Notes under the pieces: model-generated
Told to the model about the DNA's origin: nothing
The model's input: only the letters and a program-made list of their open reading frames with translations
Databases searched by the model: none
Made by a program: the position numbers and the translations under genes
Shown here: piece by piece, positions 1 through 11,901 of the stretch
How positions within the stretch are numbered: the stretch's first letter is position 1
How the letters are laid out: each line of letters opens with the position of its first letter
DNA from: Ehretia macrophylla
Taxonomy: Eukaryota; Streptophyta; Magnoliopsida; Boraginales; Ehretiaceae
Length of the DNA stretch: 64,000 bases
Direction: 5' to 3'
Assembly (NCBI GenBank): GCA_037974665.1
Contig: CM075777.1
Coordinates: forward strand, 9,633,001 to 9,697,000

Positions 1-258
1 ATCATCAACATCCTTAATGGATTAAAACCCATATCTTGATTTTAGGGAAAATGAACGATGACTTTGAAGACGTGATGAGAAAACCCATATCAGTGGGTGC
101 ATAAGGAAAAGACTAGTAGATGTACCTGGTTTAGGTGAAGGAGAAAATCTTGAGCCACCGAAAGCAATAGTGGCCACTGTGTTTCTCTTCATCTTTAGCA
201 TCATCCAATTTGTGGGAAACAAAGTGTTCTTTTTTAGGTAAAAAGGCATTTTACCCAC
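1..258 (-). other. Leader-like repeat segment, copy 1 (possible partial exon)
   Basis: A minus-strand open stretch of 78 codons runs from 258 to 22. Its middle part (119-183) matches a second copy at 747-823, and the stretch at 18-40 together with the GTACAT-containing part matches 62450-62530, just upstream of the PPR pseudogene. In copies 1 and 2 the sequence resembling an exon end is followed by GTACAT, a usable splice donor. I infer this is the 5' leader or first exon of a duplicated host gene lying to the left of the window on the minus strand. The encoded peptide is not recognised, and an untranslated leader is equally possible. Confidence 0.3.
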
Positions 259-744
259 TTACGTCCACTGTTTCTAAAGACAATTAAGCCCTCATGGCTA
301 ACTTATCAAAATTTTGGCCAATATAATGTAAAGTTTTACTTGGATGGTTTGTACACGTTTTTTTCTTTTTTTTTAATTACTATTATTTATTTATTTGCAA
401 CTTCAAAACTAAATTGTCATATAACTAATAAAGAAGAGTTAGATAGCCTTATTAATAGGTCTAAAAATGATATTTTAGTCGGCAAAATATAATTTAGAGC
501 ATCTAAAATGTTAACTAATTAATTTAATGACAAAATACAATAGCTATTAACAACAATACAATCCATTCTATTAATCACACTAAACCAAATGAAATTAAAG
601 AAAACTTGCAATAACTTGATACTATGAAGGATACTTTTGATTAGCGATAAAATAACTTTTACTTGAATGAGATCTCACAGTCAATAGTTTAGTGTAATCT
701 ACGACAAAAGACTTAGGTCCCGTGCAAAACATTTGAAGGAAGAA

Positions 745-830
745 CACATGTACCTTGTTTAGCTGAAGAGTAAAATGTAGAGGGGATATTTAGGCTACCG
801 AATGCAATAGCAGCTGCTGCTTTATCTTTC
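745..830 (-). repeat. Leader-like repeat segment, copy 2
   Basis: This is a diverged copy of 119-183. It shares an alanine-rich codon run followed by ATTGC-TTCGG-type sequence and the GTACATG donor-like end. The rest of 259-914 is AT-rich and I see no gene in it. The copy is short and its reading frame is not kept upstream, so it is best read as a duplicated fragment of the same leader or exon. Confidence 0.35.
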
Positions 831-923
831 CTTTATTTTAGGAAAAGTGTTATAAGAAGGGTATATCTTGGGTGGGAACTATTGGCGTTCAAATGACCAA
901 ATCATCATTTATCTTTTCTTTTT

Positions 924-2049
924 GGGTAATTAATACAAATGGTCTTTTATCTTTGTTGCGTGTGTTAACTAACTCCCTTATCTTTCAAGTGTGACATTGT
1001 GGTCCCTAATCTAATACTAAAGTGACATCATTAGTTCTAATGTGTGAAATCCGTCAAAAAAATAACAGAAATGACATGCTTCACTCACGTGCTGACTTAT
1101 GCAATAGCAAAATAGTCTATTACAAGTCAGATACTTATTTTCACTGGGTTAGTGACACAAATGGTCATTTATCTTTGTCTTGAGTGCTAATTAACTCATT
1201 TATCTTCTTTTTTTGTGACGAATTGGTCCCTGATCTTGAACTACTGTGACAACATTAGTCCTTGCGTGCGAAATCTATCAAAAATAAGACAGAAGTGGCA
1301 CGCTAACCGTATATCCTCACACTTTGCATGAAAAAATAGAGGATGAGCCAGCTTTGGCAAGCTACTTGTACTCTACCATCCTCTTTCACTCATTTTTTGG
1401 CTCGCTCTTCATCTTTCAGTTTGGGCAACAAGCTTTGCTCATCCACACTTCTCTCCACGTTTCTCTACGATCGTTTTCTCATTACTTTTTCTTCTGATTC
1501 GTCCACAAGCATTGCCATTATCGCTAACCTAAGCGTCACTCGGTACCGCGACCCTACTTGCATTACGTTCTCATATTGTTTGTTGAATTACAAAGGCTTC
1601 TTTTATATCCAAGTGCAAATAATATCTATTTTTTTAGGTTTTTCACACAAAGTGTAAGCGCGTGCAGTCAGCGTGTCATTTCTTTCTTATTTTTTTATGA
1701 ATTTCACATGCAAGGACTAACATTGTCACTCTAGTTCAAGATCAGGGACCAATTCATCACAAATGAAAGATAAGGGTGTTAGTTAGCATTCAAGGCAAAG
1801 ATAAATGATCATTTGTGTCATTAAACCGATAAAAATGAGTATCTGACTTGTAATGGACTATTTCGCCCTTGCATAAGTCAGCACGTGAGCAAAGCATGTC
1901 ATTTTCGTCAGTTTTTGGATGGATTTCACACATTAAGACTAACGACATCATTTTAGTATTAGATCAGAGACCAAAATGTCATACTTGAAAGATAAGGGAA
2001 TTAGTTAACACACACGACAAAGATAAAGGATCATTTGTGTTAATAGCCC
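924..2049. mobile_element. Fold-back Mutator-like non-autonomous element
   Basis: Two arms of about 400 bp (924 to about 1330, and about 1645 to 2049) are inverted copies of each other. The ends read GGGTAATTAATACAAATG and, on the other strand, GGGCTATTAACACAAATG. A 9-bp direct repeat TTTCTTTTT flanks the element at 915-923 and 2050-2058, the size typical of Mutator-like elements; it is low in complexity, so it is weaker evidence than usual. Each arm is itself two diverged tandem units, the second starting at about 1143. The 320-bp centre (about 1330-1645) is unrelated to the arms and holds a 104-codon plus-strand open stretch (1343-1657) that I do not recognise. It could be captured host DNA, as in Pack-MULEs. 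No transposase is present. Confidence 0.75.
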
Positions 2050-2058
2050 TTTCTTTTT

Positions 2059-4383
2059 TATCTTTCTCTTTGTCCTTTATCTGCCTTTTACTCTTTCAAT
2101 CTATTTTTTATATTTCCGGCCAAAAAAAAAGAATAATCTATTTCTATTTCCTTGACAAAAAAATAAAATTAATTTCTATTTTATTTTTTCCCCTCTCCTC
2201 TTTGCCAAAAAAAAAAAAGAATAATAGTGTTTGTTAGGCGATATAGCTCATGTACGAATATAAACCTGATCAGACTTTTTGAGCAAATATATGCATAAGA
2301 TAATAGATACAAAACTAAATATAAATAAATTGTGAAATAACTCTTATCTAGAAAGAGAATAACAGAAATAGATTACATGATACAAAAACATAAGTAAATA
2401 AAAGAAATGCAAACCGAGTTGAATCGAGACTCAAATTATACTTCCAAGATAAAACAATATTACTTTTCGTAATAGGAACACACCTAATTACGAAACTTAC
2501 AAATTAAAAATAGCTAAACTCTCTCTCTTTAAACTTGGAATGCCAAAAGATCCGACTGGAGCAAAAAATAGAACAAAGATATATCTTCAAAGCTTTATTG
2601 ACCCTTGAACTTCGTTCCAACTGAAAGTTTCTAAGATTCTCTCGCTCGGAGAATTTTGATACCTCTAATTCTTTCATTGTGTTCGTGGGTTGACTTCAAA
2701 AGTCCCTATATTATCCTTCTTGCTTCTTGTCTTCAAAATTATAGGAATTGCTTGATTAAATTAGTTTACTCGAATTATTACTTCATAGTAATTACTTAAA
2801 ATAATTAATTCGAGTTACTACTTAATTCTATATATATTTATAACTATACCATAAACCTTGTGTTCGAGATTTTTCTTGACAGGTATCGGGAAGGAATTAG
2901 AATGGAATAATATCAATTCATATCAAAGAAAATATTCTCTATTCATTCAAAAACTGTACTACCGATCAATTTTTTGCCTTGGTATCTAATTAAAATAAAG
3001 GGAGACATTTAGGATCACGGAAATATATGATTTTATATGCATTGCAAGAGTTTCAACATTTAAAATGTGAAAAAGTGCAAGTCATTAACACTTCATCAAA
3101 TAAAAGCTTGGTTAAATTTGATATTTAGTTGCCACCTCTTATAAATGTGAATTTTAAAAAACTAGGCTTTTTTATATATTTGTTTCTATATGACTCTATT
3201 TTAAAACTTTCCTACGATTATATGTAGGCTAAATTACAATTTCAATATTCAGAATATGAAAAAGTGCAATAGATTAAAACATTCATCAAATAAAAACTTG
3301 TTTTATTGAGTAAATTATATCATCTAAAAGTTAAATGGTTAAAAATGAATGTTTGTCATATATTTATCATATTTTGCACGTCTCTTCATGTAAATACAGT
3401 TTTTTTTAATAAAGGGCAACAACAAAACTTGAAACAATGACTTCTTCAAAGAGATTCACAATCCTATCAAGTTTGCCAAGTCATTAAGTTGTAGTGTTTA
3501 TTTATATGTTTATTGTATTAAATATTTAGAAATGTAATTATATCATGACAAACACAAATTTTCTATTTTAATAGAGTGAGGTAAGTATATGTTGAAATAG
3601 CAAGCCTTTTAGGCAAATGAGTCCACACTACACAGTTTTACAGATAGTATGATTTATGAGGTAAAAGTTTACATTAATAGAATAAATTTAGGTTATAAAA
3701 GACAAATTCATATCACAAACTTAAAAGATTGAACACATATATAAAATAAAATTACAACAGTTGGAGTTTTTTTCTTATTTATTATTCTTTTTTTAGTATG
3801 AAACTTCTAAAAATTATTATTATTTCACAAACCATCTCCCTATTAAAATAATCTCACGTACCCACAAATATAAAAGAATGACCTCATTGGAGTTGATTTT
3901 TTTATTTCAAAAATATCCCTTAATAATGTACTACTCGACCTCTTATGGCCAATAATCAAAACTTTAATACATCGTATAAATGAGAACATATCCTTTCCAT
4001 AGTACAAAAAGCTTTTGTGTAGTTTGAAGTCCACTTTGACATTAGCTTTTCTTTTTAAATTTTAGTGGCTCCTTTTACATTATGATTTCACATTTGTATG
4101 ATGGTCTATTAAGATAGCACCATTTGGTCTTTTTTTTTTTTTTTGGTCGAGCGTCATTTGGTCTTAAAAGAGATAAAATGTGGAGATGATTATGGGTGGT
4201 TACAACTTACAAGGAAGACGGTTACCGATCATTATTGACTGTTACACGGGTAGTTACCAGCAGTTTTAAGAGGTGATTATCAATGACAATTCCTTGACTA
4301 CTATTATAAATAAAGAGGACTTGAAAAAAAATGAACACACAACTCAACAACAAGACTACATAAACTAAACCAAATCAAACTAA
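2059..4383. other. AT-rich intergenic DNA
   Basis: No coding sequence can be supported here. The stretch contains homopolymer-rich plus-strand sequence (2040-2230), a loose tandem duplication (3048-3130 against 3232-3310) and a TATAAATA-like box at about 4305. The short open stretches are what AT-rich DNA yields by chance. Confidence 0.5.
3048..3310. repeat. Diverged tandem duplication, about 185-bp spacing
   Basis: The words ATGAAAAAGTGCAA and CATCAAATAAAA occur in the same order at about 3066-3105 and 3257-3296, with recognisable flanks. This indicates an old local duplication. Its function is unknown. Confidence 0.4.
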
Positions 4384-4688
4384 ACCTTGTCTTAATAGGT
4401 GGGGTCGGCTATATGGATCATACGACGCCATTTGTTCCCGTCGAGAGGCACCTCTTCTATAAGCTCCATGCACACAAGGTTTCATCTAATTGTCTCCGTC
4501 CAAGTCATCTTAGGTTTAGATCTACCCCTCTTCTGGTGTACTATATTTAAACATTCGCACATTCTAACAAGCGCCTCGACAGGTTGTCTCCTGACATAGC
4601 CAAACCATCTTAGATGATTCTCCCTCATCTTATCTTCAGTTGGGACCACTCATACTCTTTCACATATCACCTCGTTCCTAATTTTGTC
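4384..4688 (-). mobile_element. RTE-type LINE, 3' segment (piece 3 of 3)
   Basis: Read on the minus strand, this is the 3' end of a plant RTE-clade LINE, including the well-known tail GATCCATATAGCCGACCCCA at about 4394-4413. It continues into 24331 once the Copia element and one copy of its TTGTC target duplication are removed. The LINE moves by target-primed reverse transcription; this copy is dead. Its tail runs into TTAAGACAAGGTTTAG, so the exact 3' boundary is uncertain. Confidence 0.75.
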
Positions 4689-5633
4689 TGATAGAGTTAA
4701 TGCAGATAAAGTATGGATAGGTTTGTGATCAAAATGAAAAATTCTGAAAATTAAATGCAGTACCACGGTGTATCAGAATTTTGTTAAACGTGATGTTGCA
4801 ACATTAACTGGAACAAACTTCTTTCACAGTTAACCAACAGTCTGTTAGCTTATTCAGTTAATGCATTGTTCCACTTAATGTTCCAACATAATCAGTAATT
4901 GTAAATCGCAGCGAAAATAAAAACGTTGTAACATAAACAAGAACATCAAGATTTAACGTGGTTCAACCATGCGGTCTACGTCCACGGGACCTCCCTTAGT
5001 CCAACAAACCTGTTCATTAAGAAATAAAATCAGTTACAACATCAATGGACTTACACAAGTAAAGACTCCATCTTGACCTTTGTCGCCTTGATGATGAACT
5101 CCTCCATGAACTTCAGTTTGGCGAGCTTCCCTCGACTTGCGATATTCTTTCCCGAGAACTACACCTTCTTCTCCCAAAGAATGAACAAACAATACAAAGA
5201 ATCTAGACATTCAAAGCCTTAAACAAATCGTTCATGACACACTGTTAAACTCTACAACGTTGCAACACTTAGAACAATCAAGAACTAGAACACAAATCGT
5301 GTTGCAACATGACACGGAACATAATACTCTTAAGGTCTGCACTTCAGATTGTCCATGTCTCTTTTCTCTCTTCACTTGCATACCACTCCACGTCATGTGC
5401 CTCCATATAAATACTTGTCATGCCTTGGCTTTCAAGAAAAGATCCTTCTCATAAAACCTATTTTCCTTTTTGGCAAAAGGACAATTAATATAGTCACAAG
5501 ACTTCTTTGTTTATGGTAAGTTACCATAATAGTTTACCCTGCACATTCAAAAGGTAAAAGCACAAAATATGGTAAACACACGTTTTGGAAAACATAGCCA
5601 ATTAATCTTCAATCAACATTAGTTGCCTCAACA
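4689..5633 (-). repeat. 3' LTR of the SIRE-like Copia element
   Basis: This direct repeat of 23383-24325 starts TGATAGAG on the plus strand and ends CCTCAACA. Its plus-strand left edge adjoins the target duplication TTGTC. Three GTTGCAAC palindromes lie in it (4795, 5259, 5301). Confidence 0.9.
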
Positions 5634-7200
5634 ATCTTCCCATTTGGCTTTGTTTTGGCAAAACCCATTTAGCACAAGATTGAAAATCTGTAACTGTACA
5701 AGTGCAGAGGTTAAGTTCTTGTTGGTCCTGTGATTCTTGTTACAATAGTAGGAGTAACACAAGTATAGTAATATCAAAGCAAGATTGTAAACAAACAATA
5801 TAGCATGAATCCAACAATAAAAAAGGCAAATAAGCCAAGGTAGCACAATAATTAGCAAAGCAATTAGTAAAGAAGCAAAACATGTGCTCCCCCTGTTTGC
5901 CAAACCAAAGGCAAAGAAAATGAAGAGATAGTAGCAGAAAAAGACACAATGTCAGAAGAGTATCAGAGCAACAAACATAAAAAAAACATTATCCAATGAA
6001 GCAGTATCAACTAGAAAGAGGTCCCATCAAATGCACCATAATGGCATTCTGCCCTTTGAGAAGTTGAGCCAGAGTTTGATGAATTTGGTCCTAATTAGCC
6101 TGGATATTTCCTTGCTCCTCTCGCAGCTCCTCAATAGCCTCCTGAAGTTGATGTATATGTTGTAACATTTCAGACTAATCAGCAGACGAACTGGCATTCC
6201 CTGTGGTGGATGGTGTGGCAAAAAATTTGAAGTTAGAACACAAGAAAGTAAGAACAAAAAGAAAATTTGAATATGGAAAGACATCTTGCTCACGAAAATC
6301 GTGCCCTAATTTGCTGCCTTTGGTAACCATCCACCAATCCCACGTTCTTGGGGATTTAAAAAAAAACTGCATCAAAACTGTAACTGTCAGTTGAGAAAAA
6401 CCAAAAAAAAACTTTTGCAACAAATTAAATCAGGCTGTTCCATTAAGAAGTTAGAACCAAATTTGCAATAATAGTCCTGACAGCATTTTTCCACCTTTTG
6501 CTTAAAATCCTCTGAGACTTTTCCCCTTTATATATATATATATATATATATTTTTTCAAAACGACAAGAAATTAAAATGCATGATTTGTTTAGGGATCAC
6601 AAAATTTCTCAAGAAGATTTACTCATTATTACTCAATTTAGTCAAGGATTTAATCAATGAACCATGTGTGTGTGTGAAACTGAATTCTGAACTAATATTG
6701 CCTTCACCATCAACCTTGCAAAATGAAGAATCTTTTCTTATCTGCTCAAACATACCTGATCGTCTAATCATCCTGCAGGAAAAACTATTTTTCAGAGTTT
6801 TTTGTTTCAGCGTATGGTGCAACCTAGATATCTTTTTTGCTGTTTCAGCTCATGTTGCAACTGCATATGCACTTTTCCTCATTTCACCTCATGTTGCAAC
6901 TGGTATCTATCATACTAATACCTTTTACTTTAGATTAGGTAGCTCTTTCTAGTGCTTTGTTTCTTGCATTTTCTTCATTTTTGTCTTTCTTTTGAATGAA
7001 TAAAGTACATGAATGGATTTCAAGAGACTTTTCTCTTTTATCCTTAGTCATCAGATATGTTAAGTTCCTGTTCTCACAAGTTATCAGGATCAGCTTTCTC
7101 AATCCAGTATCTAGTGTGTACAAGGAAGTATGGTTTACCAACTAAATCACGAGTTGAATTGATAATCAAACTTTCAACGATCTCAAACATATCTCATGAC
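5634..7200 (-). other. Copia 3' region with polypurine tracts and coiled-coil-like stretch
   Basis: This lies between RNase H and the 3' LTR. It holds a purine tract directly at the LTR edge (AAATGGGAAGAT, minus strand, about 5634-5645) and a second tract with GGGGGAG at about 5887-5896. A stretch at about 6000-6180 encodes charged, leucine-spaced residues resembling a coiled coil. In SIRE elements this interval often carries an extra gene. A (TA)n run lies at 6530-6550. No extra gene can be supported. Confidence 0.5.
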
Positions 7201-7285
7201 CCTGTGATAATGCATGATGCAATATTATAAACTACAAATTCCTAAAGCTTTGCTCAAGGTTTCAAATCTCAAGGGGTCCAAGGCT

Positions 7286-8987
7286 TTAGTGAAAATATCT
7301 ACCAGTTGTTTTTCTGTTGCAACATGTTCTAAGACAAAGGTTTTTTGTTTCAACAAGCTCACAGATAAAGTGATGTCTTATGTCAAAATGCTTAGTACGA
7401 GAGTGCTTAAAAGGATTTTTAGAAATGTTAATGGCACTCATATTATCGCAATAGACTGTCAAAACCTGATTTTCCATTCCATAGTCATCTAGCATCTGTT
7501 TCATTCATAGAAGTTGTGAACAACAACTTCCTGCAGTTATGTATTCAGCTTCAGCTGTTGACAAGGAGATTGAGATTTGCTTCTTGCTGTACCAAGAAAC
7601 CAAATGATTCCCAATGTAGAAACATCCTCCAGTTGTGCTCTTCCTATCATCTGTATTACCTGCCCAATCAGCATCACTAAAACCAACAAGATTTGTATTA
7701 GTATCATTGGTAAACCAAATTCCAAGATCCAATGTTCCACTCACATATTTGATTATTCTTTTTACATCTGCTAAGTGAGATTCTTTAGGGTCTGCTTGGT
7801 ATCTAGCACATACTCCAACACTAAAACAAATGTCAGGTCTACTTGCTGTAAGATACAATAAGCTTCTTATCATGCTTCTATATAAACTAGGCACAACTGA
7901 TTTCTCATTTTCACTCCTAGTCATCTTAGTGGTTATACTCATGGAGGTTCTTGAAGACTTAGATGAATCTAGTCCAAATCTTTTGACTAGATTTCTGGCA
8001 TACTTTTTTTGAGAAATAAAAATTTTGTCTTCACTTTGCTTGACCTGCAATCCAAGAAAATATGTTACTTCTCCAACCATGCTCATTTCAAATTCATGCT
8101 TCATGTATCTCACAAATTCATCAACTTTGTATTTAGATGTTGCACCAAACACAATGTCATCAACATAAATTTGTGCGATGAGAATACCTAAACCAAACCT
8201 TTTGACAAACAAGGTTTTGTCAACTCCCTTTCTTTGGTAGCCTTTATCAATCAAAAAATTTGTCAACCTGTCATACCAAGCTCGAGGAGCTTGTTTCAAT
8301 CCATTGGCCTTTTTCAATTTATACACATATGAAGGATAATGTGGATCCTTAAAACCTTTTGGTTGCTCAACATAAGCTTCCTCATTCAAGATTCCATTTA
8401 AGAATGCATTTTTTACGTCCATTTGAAAGAATTTTAATTTTAACACACAAGCAATGGACAATAACCTAATGGATTCAAGTCTAGCAACTGGAGCAAAAGT
8501 CTCATCAAAATCCACACCTTCTACTTGTGTATATCCCTGAGCTACAAGCCTAGCCTTGTTTCTTGTTATGTTACCATTTTCATCAGTCTTATTTTTACCA
8601 ATTAGTTCTAATGACATTGACATCTTTTGGTCTAGGAACTAGGGTCCAAACATCATTTCTCACAAATTGATTCAATTCTTCTTGCATGACAGTTACCCAA
8701 AATTCATCTTTCAAGGCTTCATTCACATTTTTGGGATCAAAAGAAGAAGTGAAGCAGACAAACCTTACCATGTCTCTATAGTTCAGCTTGGGTTTACCTA
8801 TGGTGCGAATTTCATCATGTATTGAACCAATCACATCTTCTACAACATGATTTCTGTGGACTTGTGGCAGTTCAACTTGAGTTTTTTCAGTGGTTTCTTT
8901 AGTTGTTCCATCGAATGTTGCAACATCTCGTGGCCCACTATTTTTCTGCTCAGTTTCTTTGTCTGATGTTGCAACGGGATCAGTCAC
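7286..8987 (-). pseudogene. Copia reverse transcriptase and RNase H region (fossil)
   Basis: This is the Copia pol 3' part: reverse transcriptase (RVT_2 family) followed by RNase H. Recognisable marks are FQMDVKNAFLNG, the catalytic YVDDIVFGAT, ADWAGNTDDRKST and STAEAEY, then the RNase H end with YCDNMSAINISKNP. In life it copied element RNA into DNA inside the particle. It is a broken fossil, part of the 4689-24325 element. Several GTTGCAAC palindromes fall in its upstream linker. Confidence 0.9.
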
Positions 8988-9157
8988 AGCAGGTTTTTTT
9001 TTATCTCTTCCTCCTTCCGTGTTACAACACCGTCTGCAACATCGTTATTTATTTTGCCAGTACCAGCTTCTTCGGTCGATTCACCTGCACAATTTTGATT
9101 CTCATCAACAACCACATTAACCGATTCTATTATAGTTCTAGTGGTTAAATTAAACAC

Positions 9158-10071
9158 TCAAAAAGTACGGCTATTAGTTGCATAACCAAGAAAAATACCT
9201 TCGTCACTTTTGGCATCAAACTTACCTCTTTGTTCTCTATCATTCAATATGTAACATTTACTTCCAAAGACATAAAAATACCCCAGCGAGTGTTTCTTAC
9301 CTTTCCAAGTTTCATAAAGAGTTTTGGTGGTACCTAGTCGTAGAAACACTCGGTTGGTGGTGTAACTTGTAATGTTAACTACTTCTGCCCAAAACCTGTG
9401 GGATATATTTTTATCATTCAACATCACACGGGCCATTTCTTGAATTGATCTATTCTTTCTCTCAACCACACCATTTTGTTGTGGGGTTTTTGGTGCAGAG
9501 AATTCATGAGTTATTCCATGTGCATTATAAAACTCAGTAAATGAATGATTCTCAAATTCTTTACCATGGTCACTCTTTATTCTAATGATTCTCTGGATGT
9601 TGCAACATTTCTCAGTTTTCAACCTTAAGCACAATTTATTAAACACATCAAAGGTGTTAGATTTTTCTCTAAGGAAATTCAGAAACGTATATCTAGAGAA
9701 ATCATCCACACAGACAAACACATATCTCTTACCTTTGATGCTTTCAGTTTGCATCGGACCCATGAGATCCATGTGCAACAGTTCCAAGATTTTCTTGGTC
9801 GACACATGTTGCAACATCTTGTGTGATGCTCTTACCTGTTTGCCCATTGATAGGAACCACACACACCTGATTGCTTATTTTTTAGCTTTGGTACACCTCG
9901 TATTGCACCTACATTCATAATTTTGGTCAGCAATTTAAAATTTAAGTGTCCCAATCTCTGGTGCCAAATTTCAGCATTGTCACAGGTAGTGTTATAACAG
10001 GCCAATGGCTGTTCATGAGCCGGTGTGAGCATATAACAATTGTCAGATGACCTTTTCCTATAAACACACAA
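9158..10071 (-). pseudogene. Copia integrase region (fossil)
   Basis: A zinc-binding GAG-pre-integrase motif (HQRLGHLNFKLL) is followed by the integrase core with LLHMDLMGPM, VDDFSRYTF, SDHGKEFENHSF and TPQQNGVVERKN, which carry the D-D-E catalytic positions of the family. The upstream neighbour in the element is the protease at 21717-22097, now separated by the Athila-like insertion. It is fossil and broken. Confidence 0.9.
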
Positions 10072-10099
10072 TTGTTAGAAATGTCTAACACATAACAAC

Positions 10100-11901
10100 T
10101 GATGCGTTCAAATGGTGCGTTATAATTAGGTACAAAATGACCAAGTTTTCATAACCCACAAGTACACGGATCTTTGTAATGTAGTGTGCTATGAGTGCGG
10201 AATCGTACCACAGGGAAGCGCGTTAGTAAGTTGATGAAGTAGTGTGTGAAAGCGTTTAAAGAGGTAAGTGACAGTTTATACAGGGTGTTTGATTATACTA
10301 CAACTAAATTAAACTAACTAAATATGAATACGATGGGTAACGATCTAGGGGTCGAATATGTAAATGAGGCAATTAATCTAGGCTCGGTATTCAAGATTAT
10401 CTGATTTTATATAAGGGTTAAGCTACAAGCATTTAACCTAATCAATTAACTTAGCTTATTAAAATCCCGATTACTAACTCTGATGTAGGTGTTGTACCAT
10501 CTACGAGTATTGGAGCCATAGTATGGAGTTGTCCTTGTAACTTGGTGTAAAAGGTCTGTTTCAACTAAGTAATTATCTTCTTCTTACTGGTCTAGAAACT
10601 ATGGTCTACTTAAAAGTATTACCTATAATTCATGAAATCTAAGGTTGTCAAGCTATTTTTGATTAACTATTAAAGCATGGATACATGGCACGAAAGTAAA
10701 GCAATCATAACATCTACTTAAAAGTATTACGTTATGAAAGATAATATTTAATAGTAAAGCAATCATACATCTACTGAAAAGCATTACGTATGAAGACATA
10801 ATTGAATACGAATTCTGTAAATAAAACGTATATTAAAAGACTAACATTTACAATATTCTCCCCTAGATATCAATCTACTCAAACATAATTGAATACGAAT
10901 TCTGTAAATAAAAGAGAGTCAAGAAATGCTTCCCCATATTGACGAACGCGTATTTCTGATTCCCGAAATTTGAGCAGAGGTCCGACGCAAAGTAGCTATT
11001 CGGTCGGAGCTAATTTTCCCTGAATAAGAACTACTAGGGATAAGTTTCCCCCGAATAAGAGCTTTCCTATTAAAAGCTATTCGGGCAGAACCTCCCCCGG
11101 ATAATAACTACTTGGGTCGGACTTTCCCCTAATAGTAGCTATCCAGGCAAACTTTCCCCGAATAAGAACTACCTAGGTGGGATTTTTCCCGTATCTTACT
11201 AATTAAATACGACTACAACTAAAACTAACTAGAATTAACCCAAAATTTGATTACAAATAACCAAAATCCAAAAAAAATTAACAAATTCGGAGGGAGAGAG
11301 GGAGGGAGGGAGGGAGGGGAGGCTATTTATAGACAAAATTTCAGAGAGGCGCTCGAGCACCCAGTAGGCGCGCTCGAGCGCCCTTCTGTGCGGTCCGTTG
11401 ATTTCGCGATGCGTGGTGGCTTCCGGAAAGTCCTTGAGGGCTAGTGAGGGGTGCTCGAGCGCCCTTCTACTCCATCGCTGAATCTTCGCCACGTGTTTTC
11501 TTCTAGAAGATGGTGGATTTTTGTAGGGCGCTTGAGCGCCTAGGAAGGAGCGCTCGAGCGCCCTTTTGCTGACTTTTTGGGCTTAAATTTCTGATTTTGA
11601 CTGAGCTTTGACCGAGCGTTGACCGAGACATTTTTGAGCTATTTTCAGCGTTCTGAGTCTGATTATGCGCTAATTTTGGCCAAATTCCATTTCTATCGGC
11701 TTCATTTTTCACCGATTCTCGTGCTCTCCCCATTCTCCACTTCTTGACTTGCATTTTGGATCTTTTTGAGTTTGAACATTCACTTCTCGATATTTTCCTA
11801 CATTGCATCAAAAGTATCAAAAGTGTTGTAATTATTCCTAAGCTAAGATGCAAATGTAGTACAAATACCAAGGTTTGAGTGCTGCAAATACAATCATATC
11901 A
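10100..11901 (-). repeat. 3' LTR of the Athila-like element
   Basis: This is a direct repeat of 19874-21683 with a TG start and CA end on the plus strand. It holds a minus-strand TATA box (CTATAAATAG, 11323-11332). Beyond it, in U3, lie several GGCGCTCGAGCGCC-type palindromes (11345-11570); downstream lie about five 31-bp subrepeats (11020-11190). Confidence 0.9.

Noticed and set aside
2037-2237. Plus-strand 66-codon frame
   Set aside because: Homopolymer-rich sequence partly inside the fold-back element's end; no coding character.
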